Shown: positions 34,501 to 41,848 of the stretch, in pieces
Layout of the letters: each line of letters starts with the position of its first letter
Numbering within the stretch: the stretch's first letter is position 1
Source: an uncultured Oscillospiraceae bacterium
GTDB lineage: Bacteria; Bacillota_A; Clostridia; Oscillospirales; Acutalibacteraceae
Length of the DNA stretch: 64,000 nucleotides
NCBI GenBank assembly: GCA_910587995.1
Contig: CAJUNS010000006.1
Span: forward strand, 1 to 64,000
Direction: 5' to 3'
Program-made: the position numbers and the translations under genes
Notes under the pieces: model-generated
Database searches by the model: none
Seen by the model: only the letters and a program-made list of their open reading frames with translations
What the model was told of the DNA's origin: nothing

Positions 34501-34994
34501 ATGCGGTAATAAGGCTTCTCATCTATGGTCCAGATGTAAGCAGCAGCCATGCCGCCCTCAATCTGATACAGCTTGTCGGCAGCGGAGCCTCTGTAGTACA
34601 TATACTTGTCGCTCATGCAAGACCCGCCCTGAGAGCCGTTTTCCAATTGCTTATCGATTTCAATCGGAAGGAAAATGCCAACCCAATAGTCTACCACGGC
34701 AGGCTGTTGTGCGTTGGCATGGGCGCGCAGGCCCGGGTGCTCCATGTTGTAAAGATAGGGGTCGGCCTTTGTGCCGGCGCCGCCCACGAATGTTACATCG
34801 TAGCCGTTCATCAATTCTTCCTGCGGCACCACGTTGGCGGTGTCGCCAAGGGTAGCGGGAAGGATTTCCGGCGCTTTGTCCAGTTTAACCGGACCGCCGC
34901 CAGATGGAGTCTCCGCATCGGTAGCCCCGGCAAACGGTACCATAGAAAGCACCATGCACAGGGCTAAAAGAGCGGAAATGATTTTTCGCTTCAT
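31578..34994 (-). CDS. Large SLH-domain surface protein (1138 aa)
   Basis: A signal peptide (residues 1-24, ending VPFAGA) is followed by two or three beta-rich repeats of about 150 residues. They share the motif MWF-(D/K)-x-T-(A/G)-PDG, seen as DMWFDITAPDGAKYG and YMWFKMTGPDGKTYG. A central region lacks known motifs. A Pro/Thr/Ala/Ser-rich stalk (about 720-800) and a second Pro/Ser/Gly stalk (about 920-955) bracket another beta domain. Three SLH repeats end the protein (DVKAKDWFYDAVQYV, FTDVPNWAADAVKWA, FPDAGKISSWAQTAMKWA). Codon use favours highly expressed choices and the ribosome site is strong (AAAAGGAGG), so it may be an abundant S-layer-like protein. Function unknown. Confidence 0.85.
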   Translation of the reverse strand: MKRKIISALLALCMVLSMVPFAGATDAETPSGGGPVKLDKAPEILPATLGDTANVVPQEELMNGYDVTFVGGAGTKADPYLYNMEHPGLRAHANAQQPAVVDYWVGIFLPIEIDKQLENGSQGGSCMSDKYMYYRGSAADKLYQIEGGMAAAYIWTIDEKPYYRMYFKLSPDVLKDTKELWCAIEDKNYNTTNGWNTDSNHYTSPTNAEDCAWIKIQLLPSVKIKNDLVEEKTGFTYNKNQVPTGVSGITSNQTMMFTFEDALPNGLDMWFDITAPDGAKYGASMTGDSTTKVKNVSFLNKSDFAVWPADAKTGMQVGEYQVDIYITSTPAQQAEGDAKAPDLAKAKLLHSVSINATPGLTTLSGVNKPVVPQHTLGYTAIADKTVVSDCMDQTMYVRFADKLPADTYMWFKMTGPDGKTYGIGANSAADGQTASYAWSFMNPGQFEYSGDLPKGDHPLYSNDQNLGSGLTNNQDGLYTVEAYLCATKPTGTFQSADAPAGSIKLWEDTVEVKNTVAPVTPAKPSVEVGSGVPQADVAKVTEAAESLEDTSGTMKDLVEQSDLPETAAGSVDMDKAVAELNKLTGVSGATAENTRVVIVPRMNVAVTEYSTTGDEKKLVMDVTATADIVVTKKSTTVDAIETSGASQNAVVMSTKPLTVNKPITLTLTLPVGFAAGKETTDPIFVKRAGDQNVLTAEIIKKDTSPTPTPAPTADPEATPAPDETPAPDTTPAPSQDPDATGAPDATAAPEASVKPTESPAASEKPATSPEPAESTAPSTAPSPAPSTASVPVKQAAPSPDTGAKVRFTSPNGLGVFTFLTEDNTSVAEVNGQRFTNLQDAYNAVEENGVITLLKDCDQDITNVTKSFKIKITTPGKQFKGNVIPNSYYNCVVSIGVMDNTLGQNESYMIYTLTRKPSIPGPGGPGGSTGPGGTDPTPTPGPSTSPDPSASPEPSTSPDPSASPDVKFDDVKAKDWFYDAVQYVVQNGLMAGVGGNSFKPNDLLTRAMMAQILYNKAGKPAVTGKPSFTDVPNWAADAVKWAADNKVTEGIGGGKFGSDRHITREELAVMLWRDAGKPAPAGTAINFPDAGKISSWAQTAMKWAVQNKILNGNDKGMLEPQGKASRAVVAQMLMNYLKK

Positions 34995-35152
34995 TTAAAA
35001 GCCTCCTTTTCAATATGCAAACTACGCTGTACGTGCGTTTCGCGAGGGAGTCCCCGCAGGGCGGTTTTGGTCCTTATCGGGCTCCAGCGCAGTAAAGTCC
35101 TGGCTTCCGCCGCCCATCGTGCCGCTTGGTCCGTCTCCAGGCCCAGCGTCAC
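34991..35152 (-). CDS. Possible 53-codon leader ORF coupled to the SLH gene
   Basis: In the leader of the SLH mRNA, GTG 35152 is preceded at 10 nt by GGAGGTGAT, a full-length match to the anti-Shine-Dalgarno sequence. The frame (VTLGLETDQAARWAAEA...) stays open for 53 codons and ends in a TGA that overlaps the SLH start as ATGA. This suggests translational coupling. The peptide is rich in Arg and has no recognised family, so a regulatory leader is as plausible as a functional peptide. Confidence 0.4.
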   Translation of the reverse strand: MTLGLETDQAARWAAEARTLLRWSPIRTKTALRGLPRETHVQRSLHIEKEAFK

Positions 35153-35225
35153 TGTGTCATCACCTCCAAAAATTTACAAAATAGTGTACTTTATTGCACG
35201 GGCTTTCACCCTTGCTATAACCAGC

Positions 35226-35254
35226 AGTATATCACAATATCTGGGAATTTTCAA
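35226..35254 (-). promoter_or_regulatory. Promoter of the large SLH gene
   Basis: On the minus strand TTGAAA (35254-35249), a 17-bp spacer and TATACT (35231-35226). The predicted leader is about 225 nt. Confidence 0.8.
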
Positions 35255-35366
35255 GGGCTTTTCCAACAATTTTTTCCTTTACCAAAATGTACGATATCCT
35301 GCAAAACCCCGGGCTTTTTTCGCTGTTTTCCTTTTTTTCCAGGCCCGGCGGTTCTCCCATAAAAAG

Positions 35367-35441
35367 GAAAAAACCCCGGCCAAATCCTCTGGCCGGGGTG
35401 CTTTTTTGCAAAAAAGAGGGGCTCCCTTTTGGAAGTCCCTC
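35367..35441 (-). terminator. Tandem terminators of the M42 peptidase gene
   Basis: On the minus strand the hairpin AGAGGG / CCCTCT plus a T run is followed by ACCCCGGCCA / TGGCCGGGGT plus TTTTTT. Confidence 0.85.
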
Positions 35442-35457
35442 TGGTTTTTATCTTTAA

Positions 35458-36510
35458 TTATGGATGGATGGCGCAAAAGTCAAAGGCCTGGGCTTCGGCG
35501 GGCAGACGGGTCAAAAAGGCGCTCAAAAGCCGGATGCAGTCCTCCATATCCTTCCAGCTGCCCACCTCCACAGAGCTGTGCATATACCGCAGCGGAATGG
35601 AAATCAGCGCCATGGGTATGCCAAGCCCGGCGCGGTTGACGGTGTCGCCATCGGTGCCGGTGCGGCCGGTGGCAATCTCCCACTGCACCTTTATGCCCAG
35701 CTCTTGGGCGGTTTTTTCCAGCAGGGCGTTCATGGGCTTGTTCACCACCGAGGCCCGGCACAGCACGGGCCCGCCGTTCAGCTTAATGTCGCCGGTCTCG
35801 GCCGGGTCTGTGCCGGGGGCGTCGCTGGCCCAGGTTACGTCCACCGCAATGGCGCAGTGGGGCTGCACCCGGGCGGCGGCATAGTAAGCGCCCCGGCCGC
35901 TGGTCTCTTCGCCCACGGTTGTGGCGGCGTAAATGCCTGCCTGGGCCCCTTGCCGGGCGGCCTCCTTGGCGGCTTCCAGCACCACAAAAGCTCCGGTGCG
36001 GTCGTCCAGGGCCCGGCAGGTAAAGCGGTCGTTAAGCAGCTCCCGCAGGGGCGCGTCGGCGCACACCGGGTCGCCAATGGAGACCAGCTCCGCGGCCTCC
36101 TCCTTGCTGTTTGCGCCGATGTCCACCAGCAGGTCGGCGGTCTCGGTTTTCTCCTTGCGCAGCAGTGCGGCCGAGGTGGCGGCTACGCCGCTGACCATGC
36201 GCTCTCCGTGCCAAACCTGCACCGGCGACCCCAGGTACAGCCGGGGCCGGACTCCGCCGGCGGCGGCCAGGTGAAGCAGTCCTTTGTCATCGATGTGGGT
36301 GACCACAAAGCCGATTTCGTCAATATGGCCGCAAAGCAGAACCCGAAAGCCCGCGTTGGGGTTGACCACGGAAATGGCGTTGCCGCTGGGGTCGGTGAGC
36401 TGGGTGTGGGCGAATTCCTTGCCATAGGCCAGGGCCTTGGCCTGAATGGCTTCCTCATACCCGCTGACCGAAGGGGTAGCCAGCAGGTCCTTCAAAAATT
36501 CACGATCCAT
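35458..36510 (-). CDS. M42-family metallo-aminopeptidase
   Basis: The 350-residue cytoplasmic enzyme carries the expected dinuclear metal ligands: His in CGHIDEIGF, bridging Asp in RALDDRTG, the catalytic Glu pair in TVGEETSGRG, Asp in AIAVDVTW and His in RYMHSSVE. This matches the PepA/FrvX/TET group, which trims N-terminal residues of peptides as large oligomers. ATG 36510 follows AGAGG. It has its own promoter and terminators. Confidence 0.93.
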   Translation of the reverse strand: MDREFLKDLLATPSVSGYEEAIQAKALAYGKEFAHTQLTDPSGNAISVVNPNAGFRVLLCGHIDEIGFVVTHIDDKGLLHLAAAGGVRPRLYLGSPVQVWHGERMVSGVAATSAALLRKEKTETADLLVDIGANSKEEAAELVSIGDPVCADAPLRELLNDRFTCRALDDRTGAFVVLEAAKEAARQGAQAGIYAATTVGEETSGRGAYYAAARVQPHCAIAVDVTWASDAPGTDPAETGDIKLNGGPVLCRASVVNKPMNALLEKTAQELGIKVQWEIATGRTGTDGDTVNRAGLGIPMALISIPLRYMHSSVEVGSWKDMEDCIRLLSAFLTRLPAEAQAFDFCAIHP

Positions 36511-36558
36511 GGGGATACCTCTTTTCCAAAAATCAATGTGTAGAGCTGTGCTGTTTTT

Positions 36559-36587
36559 ATTATAACACGGCCCACGGGGGAATGCAA
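36559..36587 (-). promoter_or_regulatory. Promoter of the M42 peptidase gene
   Basis: On the minus strand TTGCAT, a 17-bp spacer and TATAAT. Confidence 0.8.
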
Positions 36588-36603
36588 ACCCATCCGCCCT
36601 TTC

Positions 36604-38238
36604 TTAGGCTACAGGCTCCAAAGCATACACCTTGGTAAACTGCTCCCTCCGTTCCGGGGTCAGGTGATGGCTCACCAGAATCAGAGTCAGCTCAGGGTTT
36701 GCCAGCAGGCTTTTTTCCACAATGTCTGCGTTTTTCTGGTCTAAGGCGCTGGTGCCCTCGTCCACCAGCAGAAGGGAGCGGTTATGAATCAGCGCCCGGG
36801 CGATGGCCACCCGCTGCTTCTGTCCGCCGGAAAGGCTGCCGCCCTCTTCGCCCACAAGGGTGTCAAGGCCCTGGGGCATAGCGGCTAGGTCGCCTATCAG
36901 GGCGCTGTCCCGCAGGGCCTTTTCCATCTGCTCATGGGTGAAGGTTTCCCCCAGGGTGATGTTGTCCCGGATGGTGGTGTTGAACAGGAACACGTTCTGC
37001 TCAATGTAGCTCATCTGCTGCTGGAGCTGTTCCGGGGTGAAAGCCTTGGCGTCTTTGCCGTCAAAGCGGATGCTGCCATCATACTCCGGCAGCCAGCCCA
37101 GCAGCAGCTTCAAAAGGGTGGACTTCCCACAGCCGGAGGGTCCGGTGAGGGCATACTTGCCGCCCCTTTTAAACTGGAAGGAGGCGTTTTCCAGCACAGG
37201 CTTGCCCTCATACTGAAAGGACAGGCCTTCCACAGAAATGTTATCTTGAATGGGAGCCGGACACGCCGGGCTTTTGGCGGCGGGAGCCTCCCTAGAGGGC
37301 AGGGTGATTTTCTCAAAGAAGGGCTTTGCCGAGGAGAAAGACAGCAGCAGGCCCGCGATGCTTCCCAGGGCGTTGTGGAACATGCCGCAGAGATTGCCCC
37401 CCGCGGCTAGAGAGCCCGGCTGGGTGTAGCCCCAAATGGCCAGCAGGCCCACCAGCCCGATGATCAGCACCTGGCAAAAAACATTGATACAGCCCACGCC
37501 AGAGTTTACAAAGCCCTTCACATAGGCCAGCCGGAACCGGGGCTTCTCAATTTGCTCGCTGGCTTGGCGGGAGCCCTCTGCGAACCGGCCCTCTCTGCCG
37601 AAGAACCGCAGCACATCCCGGCCGGCGAGAAGGTCCTTCCAGCTGCCGGTGGCGGCTGCCTGCTCTTGGGAGCAGACAGTGCCCAGGCGCTCCATCCGCT
37701 TATTGAACAGCTGGGGTACAAAGAGCATCACCACAGCTGTCACAAGAGCCGCCAGCACCAGGGACCAGTGGATGGTCAAGAGGGCCAGCACGCTGAACAC
37801 CCCCGTGGCGCCCATTTCCACCAGCTGAAAGAAAGGCCTCCAGGCCAAGGTCTCAATCTGATTGATGTCATTGGTAAACTGGGAGAGGTACTCTCCGGTG
37901 CTCTTGCTGTGGTACGCTTGGTGGTCCATGTGCAGGAGGGCGGCGGCAATGTCGCCCCTAACGGCATTGTTCAGTTTGCGGATGGCCCGGGCTTGCAGGA
38001 TTTCCAGCACCACGCCGAGAGTCATCAGGCTGATCCAGATGCCTACAAGCAGAACCACCCACCGGAGCATCCCAGAAAGGCTCCCCTCAAACACAGCCTG
38101 GAACAGCTGGGCTGTGGCCAGGCTGGCCCCGGCTTGACCGCCGCAGACCACCAGCGTTGGGAGAGCCCCCAGCAGCACCGGCCAGCGGTGTTTTTTTAAG
38201 TAGTACGCCATCCCGGCGGCATCATTCGTTTTTCTCAT
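36604..38238 (-). CDS. ABC exporter, fused permease and ATPase
   Basis: The 544-residue half-transporter has six predicted helices in the first 320 residues and a C-terminal ATPase. The ATPase has Walker A GPSGCGKST, signature LSGGQKQRV and Walker B LLLVDEGTSALD (G where most have A). The linker before the ATPase is short, and the last membrane helices are spread by a Gly-rich loop. ATG 38238 is chosen because AGGAGG lies 9 nt upstream; ATG 38247 abuts the site. It overlaps the regulator gene by 17 bp, so the two are coupled. A drug or peptide export role is likely but unproven. Confidence 0.88.
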   Translation of the reverse strand: MRKTNDAAGMAYYLKKHRWPVLLGALPTLVVCGGQAGASLATAQLFQAVFEGSLSGMLRWVVLLVGIWISLMTLGVVLEILQARAIRKLNNAVRGDIAAALLHMDHQAYHSKSTGEYLSQFTNDINQIETLAWRPFFQLVEMGATGVFSVLALLTIHWSLVLAALVTAVVMLFVPQLFNKRMERLGTVCSQEQAAATGSWKDLLAGRDVLRFFGREGRFAEGSRQASEQIEKPRFRLAYVKGFVNSGVGCINVFCQVLIIGLVGLLAIWGYTQPGSLAAGGNLCGMFHNALGSIAGLLLSFSSAKPFFEKITLPSREAPAAKSPACPAPIQDNISVEGLSFQYEGKPVLENASFQFKRGGKYALTGPSGCGKSTLLKLLLGWLPEYDGSIRFDGKDAKAFTPEQLQQQMSYIEQNVFLFNTTIRDNITLGETFTHEQMEKALRDSALIGDLAAMPQGLDTLVGEEGGSLSGGQKQRVAIARALIHNRSLLLVDEGTSALDQKNADIVEKSLLANPELTLILVSHHLTPERREQFTKVYALEPVA

Positions 38239-39115
38239 AGCTGTCATCCTCCTGTTTTTTCCATTTTTCGCCCCTCAAGAGGGGAACCTCATCGTCGTAG
38301 AAATAGGTGTAGTTTATTCCGGTCTGCATAAAGCTTTGGGCGGCATGCAGCAGGGGCACCAGGTTGATGGGCTCTGTCAGCTGGCAAACCTTTACCTCTC
38401 CATCCTCCAGCTCCATCTTCATGGAATGGAGTACGCTCATGGATTCCAGCTCCTCCAGCTTCTCAATAAGTTCGTCCACTGGAATGTCCAGCTGTTTTGC
38501 CACTACGCTGGGCGCGAAGAACTGGGGCTTCCTGCGGTGAAGCTCCTCGATCAGCTCCAAATAGCCGGGTTTTGCCAAGAGGCCAAACAGCCTGCGGAAG
38601 TCCTCCATAGGCGCAAGGTACGCGGTGTAGCCCTCCTTCGGCTCAGGCCAGAGGGTGACAAAGCTCATGTTCTCCGCCTGCACGCCCAGCAGGCTCCCGC
38701 CCTCGCGCCTGATCTGGGTATACATCAGCTGGGTTTTCCCCTGGTAATGGACCTGGCAGTTTTTGATATATTCCAGCTTTGGCATTTCCAGATTCCCGGG
38801 CAGGAAACAGTAAATCAGCGACAATACCAACCTGCATAGCCGCGCCATCCGCTCCCTTTCCGGGAAACCCCGCAGCCAGCCGCCCACAACTTCCGGCACG
38901 TCCAGCCGGTCTCCGCTTTCCAGCCCGAACAGCGCGTCGATGCTTACCCCCAGCTGCTGGGCCAGCACCGGCAGCAGCTCCACGTCCGGCGCGCCGCCCT
39001 TCTCCCACTTGCCCACCGCCTGGGAAGATACCCCGCACAGCTTGCCCAGCTGCTCCTGGGTCAGGCCCCGCTCCTTCCGCAGCGCGGCAATGCGTTCGCT
39101 CAATATACTTGGCAT
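38222..39115 (-). CDS. XRE-family regulator with C-terminal sensor-like domain
   Basis: The 297-residue protein begins with a Cro/C1-type helix-turn-helix (RIAALRKERGLTQEQLGKLCGVSSQAVGKWEKG...PDVELLPVLAQQLGVSIDALFG, residues 8-65). The remaining 230 residues include a hydrophobic patch (LVLSLIYCFLPG) and a winged-helix-like segment (PSVVAKQLDIPVDELIEKLEELE). I do not recognise the C-terminal family. It probably controls the coupled exporter and itself through the sites at 39142-39204. Confidence 0.85.
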   Translation of the reverse strand: MPSILSERIAALRKERGLTQEQLGKLCGVSSQAVGKWEKGGAPDVELLPVLAQQLGVSIDALFGLESGDRLDVPEVVGGWLRGFPERERMARLCRLVLSLIYCFLPGNLEMPKLEYIKNCQVHYQGKTQLMYTQIRREGGSLLGVQAENMSFVTLWPEPKEGYTAYLAPMEDFRRLFGLLAKPGYLELIEELHRRKPQFFAPSVVAKQLDIPVDELIEKLEELESMSVLHSMKMELEDGEVKVCQLTEPINLVPLLHAAQSFMQTGINYTYFYDDEVPLLRGEKWKKQEDDSYEKNE

Positions 39116-39141
39116 ATGGCCACCATCCTCTCTTGTGTTCT

Positions 39142-39204
39142 GGTTGTATTATAGCAAAAGCATTGGTTGGATTCAAGCGAGGTGGTTTTGTGCAAATACA
39201 ACCA
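39142..39204 (-). promoter_or_regulatory. Promoter with three operator half-sites for the XRE-exporter operon
   Basis: On the minus strand TTGAAT (39177-39172), a 17-bp spacer and TATAAT (39154-39149). The motif TGGTTGTATT (39142-39151) overlaps the -10. A variant TTGGTTGGATT (39164-39174) overlaps the -35. A perfect inverted copy AATACAACCA lies at 39195-39204. Occupation would block RNA polymerase. Confidence 0.7.
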
Positions 39205-39277
39205 ATGGTTTCAAAGCGGAGGCGGAAGCCTGACGCCGCGCTTTTGGAGGCCGGTTCTGGCCCCGGTGGAATGGGGC

Positions 39278-39306
39278 TTGCATTTCCTCCGGTTTTTCAC
39301 TATAAT
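39278..39306 (+). promoter_or_regulatory. Promoter of the formate/nitrite channel gene
   Basis: TTGCAT, a 17-bp spacer and TATAAT lie 27 bp before the start codon. Confidence 0.85.
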
Positions 39307-39332
39307 GGGGAAAAAGGGAAGAGGGTGTCTGT

Positions 39333-39956
39333 ATGAAAAAACTGGTGGTGTTTCTCTACGCGGTGCTGGCGGGAGTGGCGATCTCCATTGGGGGCGTGGT
39401 CAATCTGGCCAGCGACAGCAAACCGGTGGGAGCGGCGCTGTTTTCTGTTGGGCTGTTCGCGGTGTGTACCCTGGGGCTGAATCTGTTCACGGGCAAAATC
39501 TGTTACGTGTTCGACAACCCGCCCGCCTATGCCGGAGACTGTGCCCTGATCTGGCTGGGCAATCTGGCGGGGGCCCTGCTGGCGGGGCAGGCCCTGCGGC
39601 TGACCCGTCTGACCGGAGCGGTGGAAAAAGCGGCGGGCCTGAGCCAGACCAAGCTTTCGGACGGGCCATTAAGCATTTTTCTCCTGGCGGTTTTCTGCAA
39701 TATTCTGATTTTCCTCGCGGTGGAAAGCTACAAAAACAACCCCCACCAACTGGGGAAGTACTTAGGCCTTTTTTTAGGTGTGGTGGTGTTTGTGGCGGCA
39801 GGATTTGAGCATTGTGTGGCAAACATGTTCTACTTCACCGCCGGAGGGGCCTGGAGCCCCCAAGCGGCTTGGTATATGGTGCTGATGACCCTGGGCAACG
39901 GGGTGGGCGGCGTAATTTTTCCCCTGTGCGGAAAGCTGAAAAAGCGGTACGGCTGA
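39333..39956 (+). CDS. Formate/nitrite transporter family (FNT) channel
   Basis: The 207-residue membrane protein has six hydrophobic segments and the FNT signature GFEHCVANMFYF, containing the conserved channel His. LNLFTGKI after the third segment is also typical. At 207 residues it is shorter than FocA or NirC (about 270-285), having shorter loops. In an anaerobe formate, nitrite or hydrosulfide are possible substrates. The start follows GAGGG. Confidence 0.9.
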   Translation: MKKLVVFLYAVLAGVAISIGGVVNLASDSKPVGAALFSVGLFAVCTLGLNLFTGKICYVFDNPPAYAGDCALIWLGNLAGALLAGQALRLTRLTGAVEKAAGLSQTKLSDGPLSIFLLAVFCNILIFLAVESYKNNPHQLGKYLGLFLGVVVFVAAGFEHCVANMFYFTAGGAWSPQAAWYMVLMTLGNGVGGVIFPLCGKLKKRYG

Positions 39957-39984
39957 TTTTTTCGAGTGCGGCTGAAAGAACGCG

Positions 39985-40021
39985 AAAAAGCGGGACTCCC
40001 CTGTAAGGAGGCCCGCTTTTT
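39985..40021. terminator. Bidirectional terminator between convergent genes
   Basis: AAAAAGCGGG pairs with CCCGCTTTTT around a loop with its own CTCC/GGAG stem, giving T runs on both strands. Confidence 0.9.
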
Positions 40022-40050
40022 GCGTGTATTCAAAGTCGGAGGCGCGGATT

Positions 40051-40635
40051 CTATTCAATCACAATGCCCAGGCTGGCCAGCATGCTGGTTACCTCTGGGT
40101 AGCGGAACAGGGCGCCTTTCAATTTGTTGGTCAGCGCGTCGATTTTGTAGCCGGAAGCACCCCGGAAGTCGGCCTTGCGCAGGTCGCAGCGAAAGAACTC
40201 GGTGCCCTCTAAGGGACAGCCGGAAAAATTGCTTTCGGTCAGGTCGCAGTCCGCGAAGAGGGAGCCGGTGAGCGCGGAGCCCAAAAAGGAGAATTTTCGC
40301 AGGGGGACCTCGGTGAAGAAATTGTATTTCAGCTGGCAGTTTTCAATTTTATCAATGGGCTCGCCAAAGCCGTTCATGGGCAGCAGTAGGCTCCAGTTCA
40401 CATTGGTCAGCTCACAGTGGTCCAGCTCTAAAAAGCGGACCTCAGACTGGTCGCACACAGGCTCGAGGATTTTGCAGCCGGAGAACCGGCACTCGGAAAA
40501 AGAGCAGTGGGAAAGGCGGCAGCGCTCGAAGGAGCAGCCCTGAAATTGGCAGTCCACAAAGCGCAGGCCCTGCCAGCTTTCTTCCACGAAGCTGAGATTT
40601 TCGAAACATTCTCCCTCAAAGTATGAAGTTTCCAT
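40051..40635 (-). CDS. Pentapeptide-repeat protein
   Basis: The 194-residue protein is built from A(D/N)Lxx-type five-residue repeats, for example LRFVDCQFQGCSFERCRLSHCSF and SLFADCDLTESNF, in two blocks split by a short insert (about 65-110). It should form a right-handed beta-helix. Some relatives mimic DNA and protect gyrase, but many have no known role. AGGAGG precedes ATG 40635. It follows trmL by 74 bp on the same strand. Confidence 0.92.
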   Translation of the reverse strand: METSYFEGECFENLSFVEESWQGLRFVDCQFQGCSFERCRLSHCSFSECRFSGCKILEPVCDQSEVRFLELDHCELTNVNWSLLLPMNGFGEPIDKIENCQLKYNFFTEVPLRKFSFLGSALTGSLFADCDLTESNFSGCPLEGTEFFRCDLRKADFRGASGYKIDALTNKLKGALFRYPEVTSMLASLGIVIE

Positions 40636-40709
40636 GTGGGTCCTCCTAAATGAAAAGTCCAGAGCGGCGGCCGTTGATCACGGCTGGCCGCCCCTCCGGC
40701 GTGATGTTT

Positions 40710-41243
40710 TTATAAATATTCCGATTCCGGAAACTCCGCTTTTGCCGCGGCCCAGTCATAGTTCCGCAGCTCGCCCCGGCATTCCAGGGCCGGGTAGTCC
40801 CATTGGCGCAGCACCTCAAAGGTCCCAATGGCCAGAGAATTGGCCAGGTTCAGGCTTCGCGCGCCGCCCAGCATGGGGATGCGCACACAGCGCTCCGGGT
40901 GGCGCACCAGCAGTTCTTCCGGCAGGCCGGCGGATTCCTTGCCAAAAAACAGGTAGCAGCCGTCCGGGTAGACCGGGTCTGAGTGGCGCAGCTGGGCTTT
41001 GGTGGAGAAAAAGAAAAAATTGCCAGTGTTTTTTTGGAAGAAAGCGGAGAGGCTATCGTATTGAAAGAGGGAGAGATAGCGCCAGTAATCCAGTCCGGCA
41101 TGGCGGAGCTTTTTATCATCGGGCCGAAACCCCATGGGGCCCACCAGATGAAGGGCGGCGCCGGTCACGGCGCAGGTGCGGGCGATGTTTCCGGTGTTTT
41201 GGGGAATTTCCGGCTCCACCAAAACGATGTTAAGAGAGGGCAT
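40710..41243 (-). CDS. trmL: tRNA (cytidine(34)-2'-O)-methyltransferase
   Basis: The 177-residue SPOUT methyltransferase has LVEPEIPQNTGNIARTCAVTG at the start, LFFGKESAGLPEE in the middle and the knot region RIPMLGGARSLNLANSLAIGTFEVLRQ at the end. All fit TrmL, which methylates the wobble base of tRNA-Leu with S-adenosylmethionine. The length is within the normal range (about 155-180). ATG 41243 has AGGTGA close upstream. Confidence 0.93.
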   Translation of the reverse strand: MPSLNIVLVEPEIPQNTGNIARTCAVTGAALHLVGPMGFRPDDKKLRHAGLDYWRYLSLFQYDSLSAFFQKNTGNFFFFSTKAQLRHSDPVYPDGCYLFFGKESAGLPEELLVRHPERCVRIPMLGGARSLNLANSLAIGTFEVLRQWDYPALECRGELRNYDWAAAKAEFPESEYL

Positions 41244-41607
41244 AGCATCACCTGAAATTTTAAATATTACTCCGACAGCTAAAAGTAAGCAATGTGCGCG
41301 GTCCAGGTGCGTTAGGCACCTGGCGGATTCTTAAGGCAGAGCCTTAAGCCGCCGGAGGCCAAACCGTATAAAAAGGGCCGCAGGCCCCCTCGGGGCGACT
41401 TGGCGGAGCCAACGTCATAAGTCCCGACCCCGGTACCGGCAGAGTCTTTAAAAGCACCCCGAAAAAGCCAGCCCAAGCATCCAGCGCCGCAGAAGCGCCT
41501 TTGCCGGAATCCCCCACGAATAAACCCCCAAGGAGGCGGGAAAAATGACCCTGACAGCAGTATTCAAGCTGCTTCATTTCCTAATGATACTCGGGAGGTG
41601 TCACGCA
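41244..41607. other. Intergenic region with several hairpins
   Basis: The 364 bp hold CCAGGTGC / GCACCTGG and CTTAAGGC / GCCTTAAG stems, the latter framed by GGCGG / CCGCC, then GC-rich sequence. An in-frame upstream ATG for the next gene at 41545 also has an AAGGAGG site. No clear RNA gene was recognised. Confidence 0.4.
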
Positions 41608-41799
41608 ATGTACAAGCAGACCATGAGCGTAGCCAAGGGCGTTGGCATGGGTATTCTGGCCGGCGCGGCTGTGGCGGCCTTGAGCACCAAGGCCATGAAC
41701 GGCAGCCACCGCAAGGCGGCCCACATGAAGAAGAACGCCAGCAAGGCCATCCACACCGTGGGCAACATCATCGGGGATATGGAAAAGATCCTCAAGTGA
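41608..41799 (+). CDS. Small uncharacterised protein (63 aa), single hydrophobic segment
   Basis: The peptide has one short hydrophobic stretch (GVGMGILAGAAVAAL) and a basic, His-rich region (NGSHRKAAHMKKNASK). GGGAGG lies 9 nt before ATG 41608. An alternative ATG 21 codons upstream at 41545 also has a strong site, so the N-terminus is uncertain. The layout resembles small YtxH-like envelope proteins, but I cannot name a family. Confidence 0.65.
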   Translation: MYKQTMSVAKGVGMGILAGAAVAALSTKAMNGSHRKAAHMKKNASKAIHTVGNIIGDMEKILK

Positions 41800-41817
41800 G
41801 CGCGGCGTAAGGGCAGG

Positions 41818-41848
41818 GCGGGAAGCGGCAAGGCTTCCCGCTTTTTTT
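41818..41848 (+). terminator. Terminator after the small protein gene
   Basis: The stem GCGGGAAGC / GCTTCCCGC is followed by TTTTTTT. The T run touches the stop codon of the convergent MORN gene. Confidence 0.88.

Noticed and set aside
34995..35220. Cyclic di-GMP riboswitch in the SLH leader
   Set aside because: A surface gene near a diguanylate cyclase made this attractive, but the conserved core of the c-di-GMP-I class could not be found. The leader instead holds an open reading frame.
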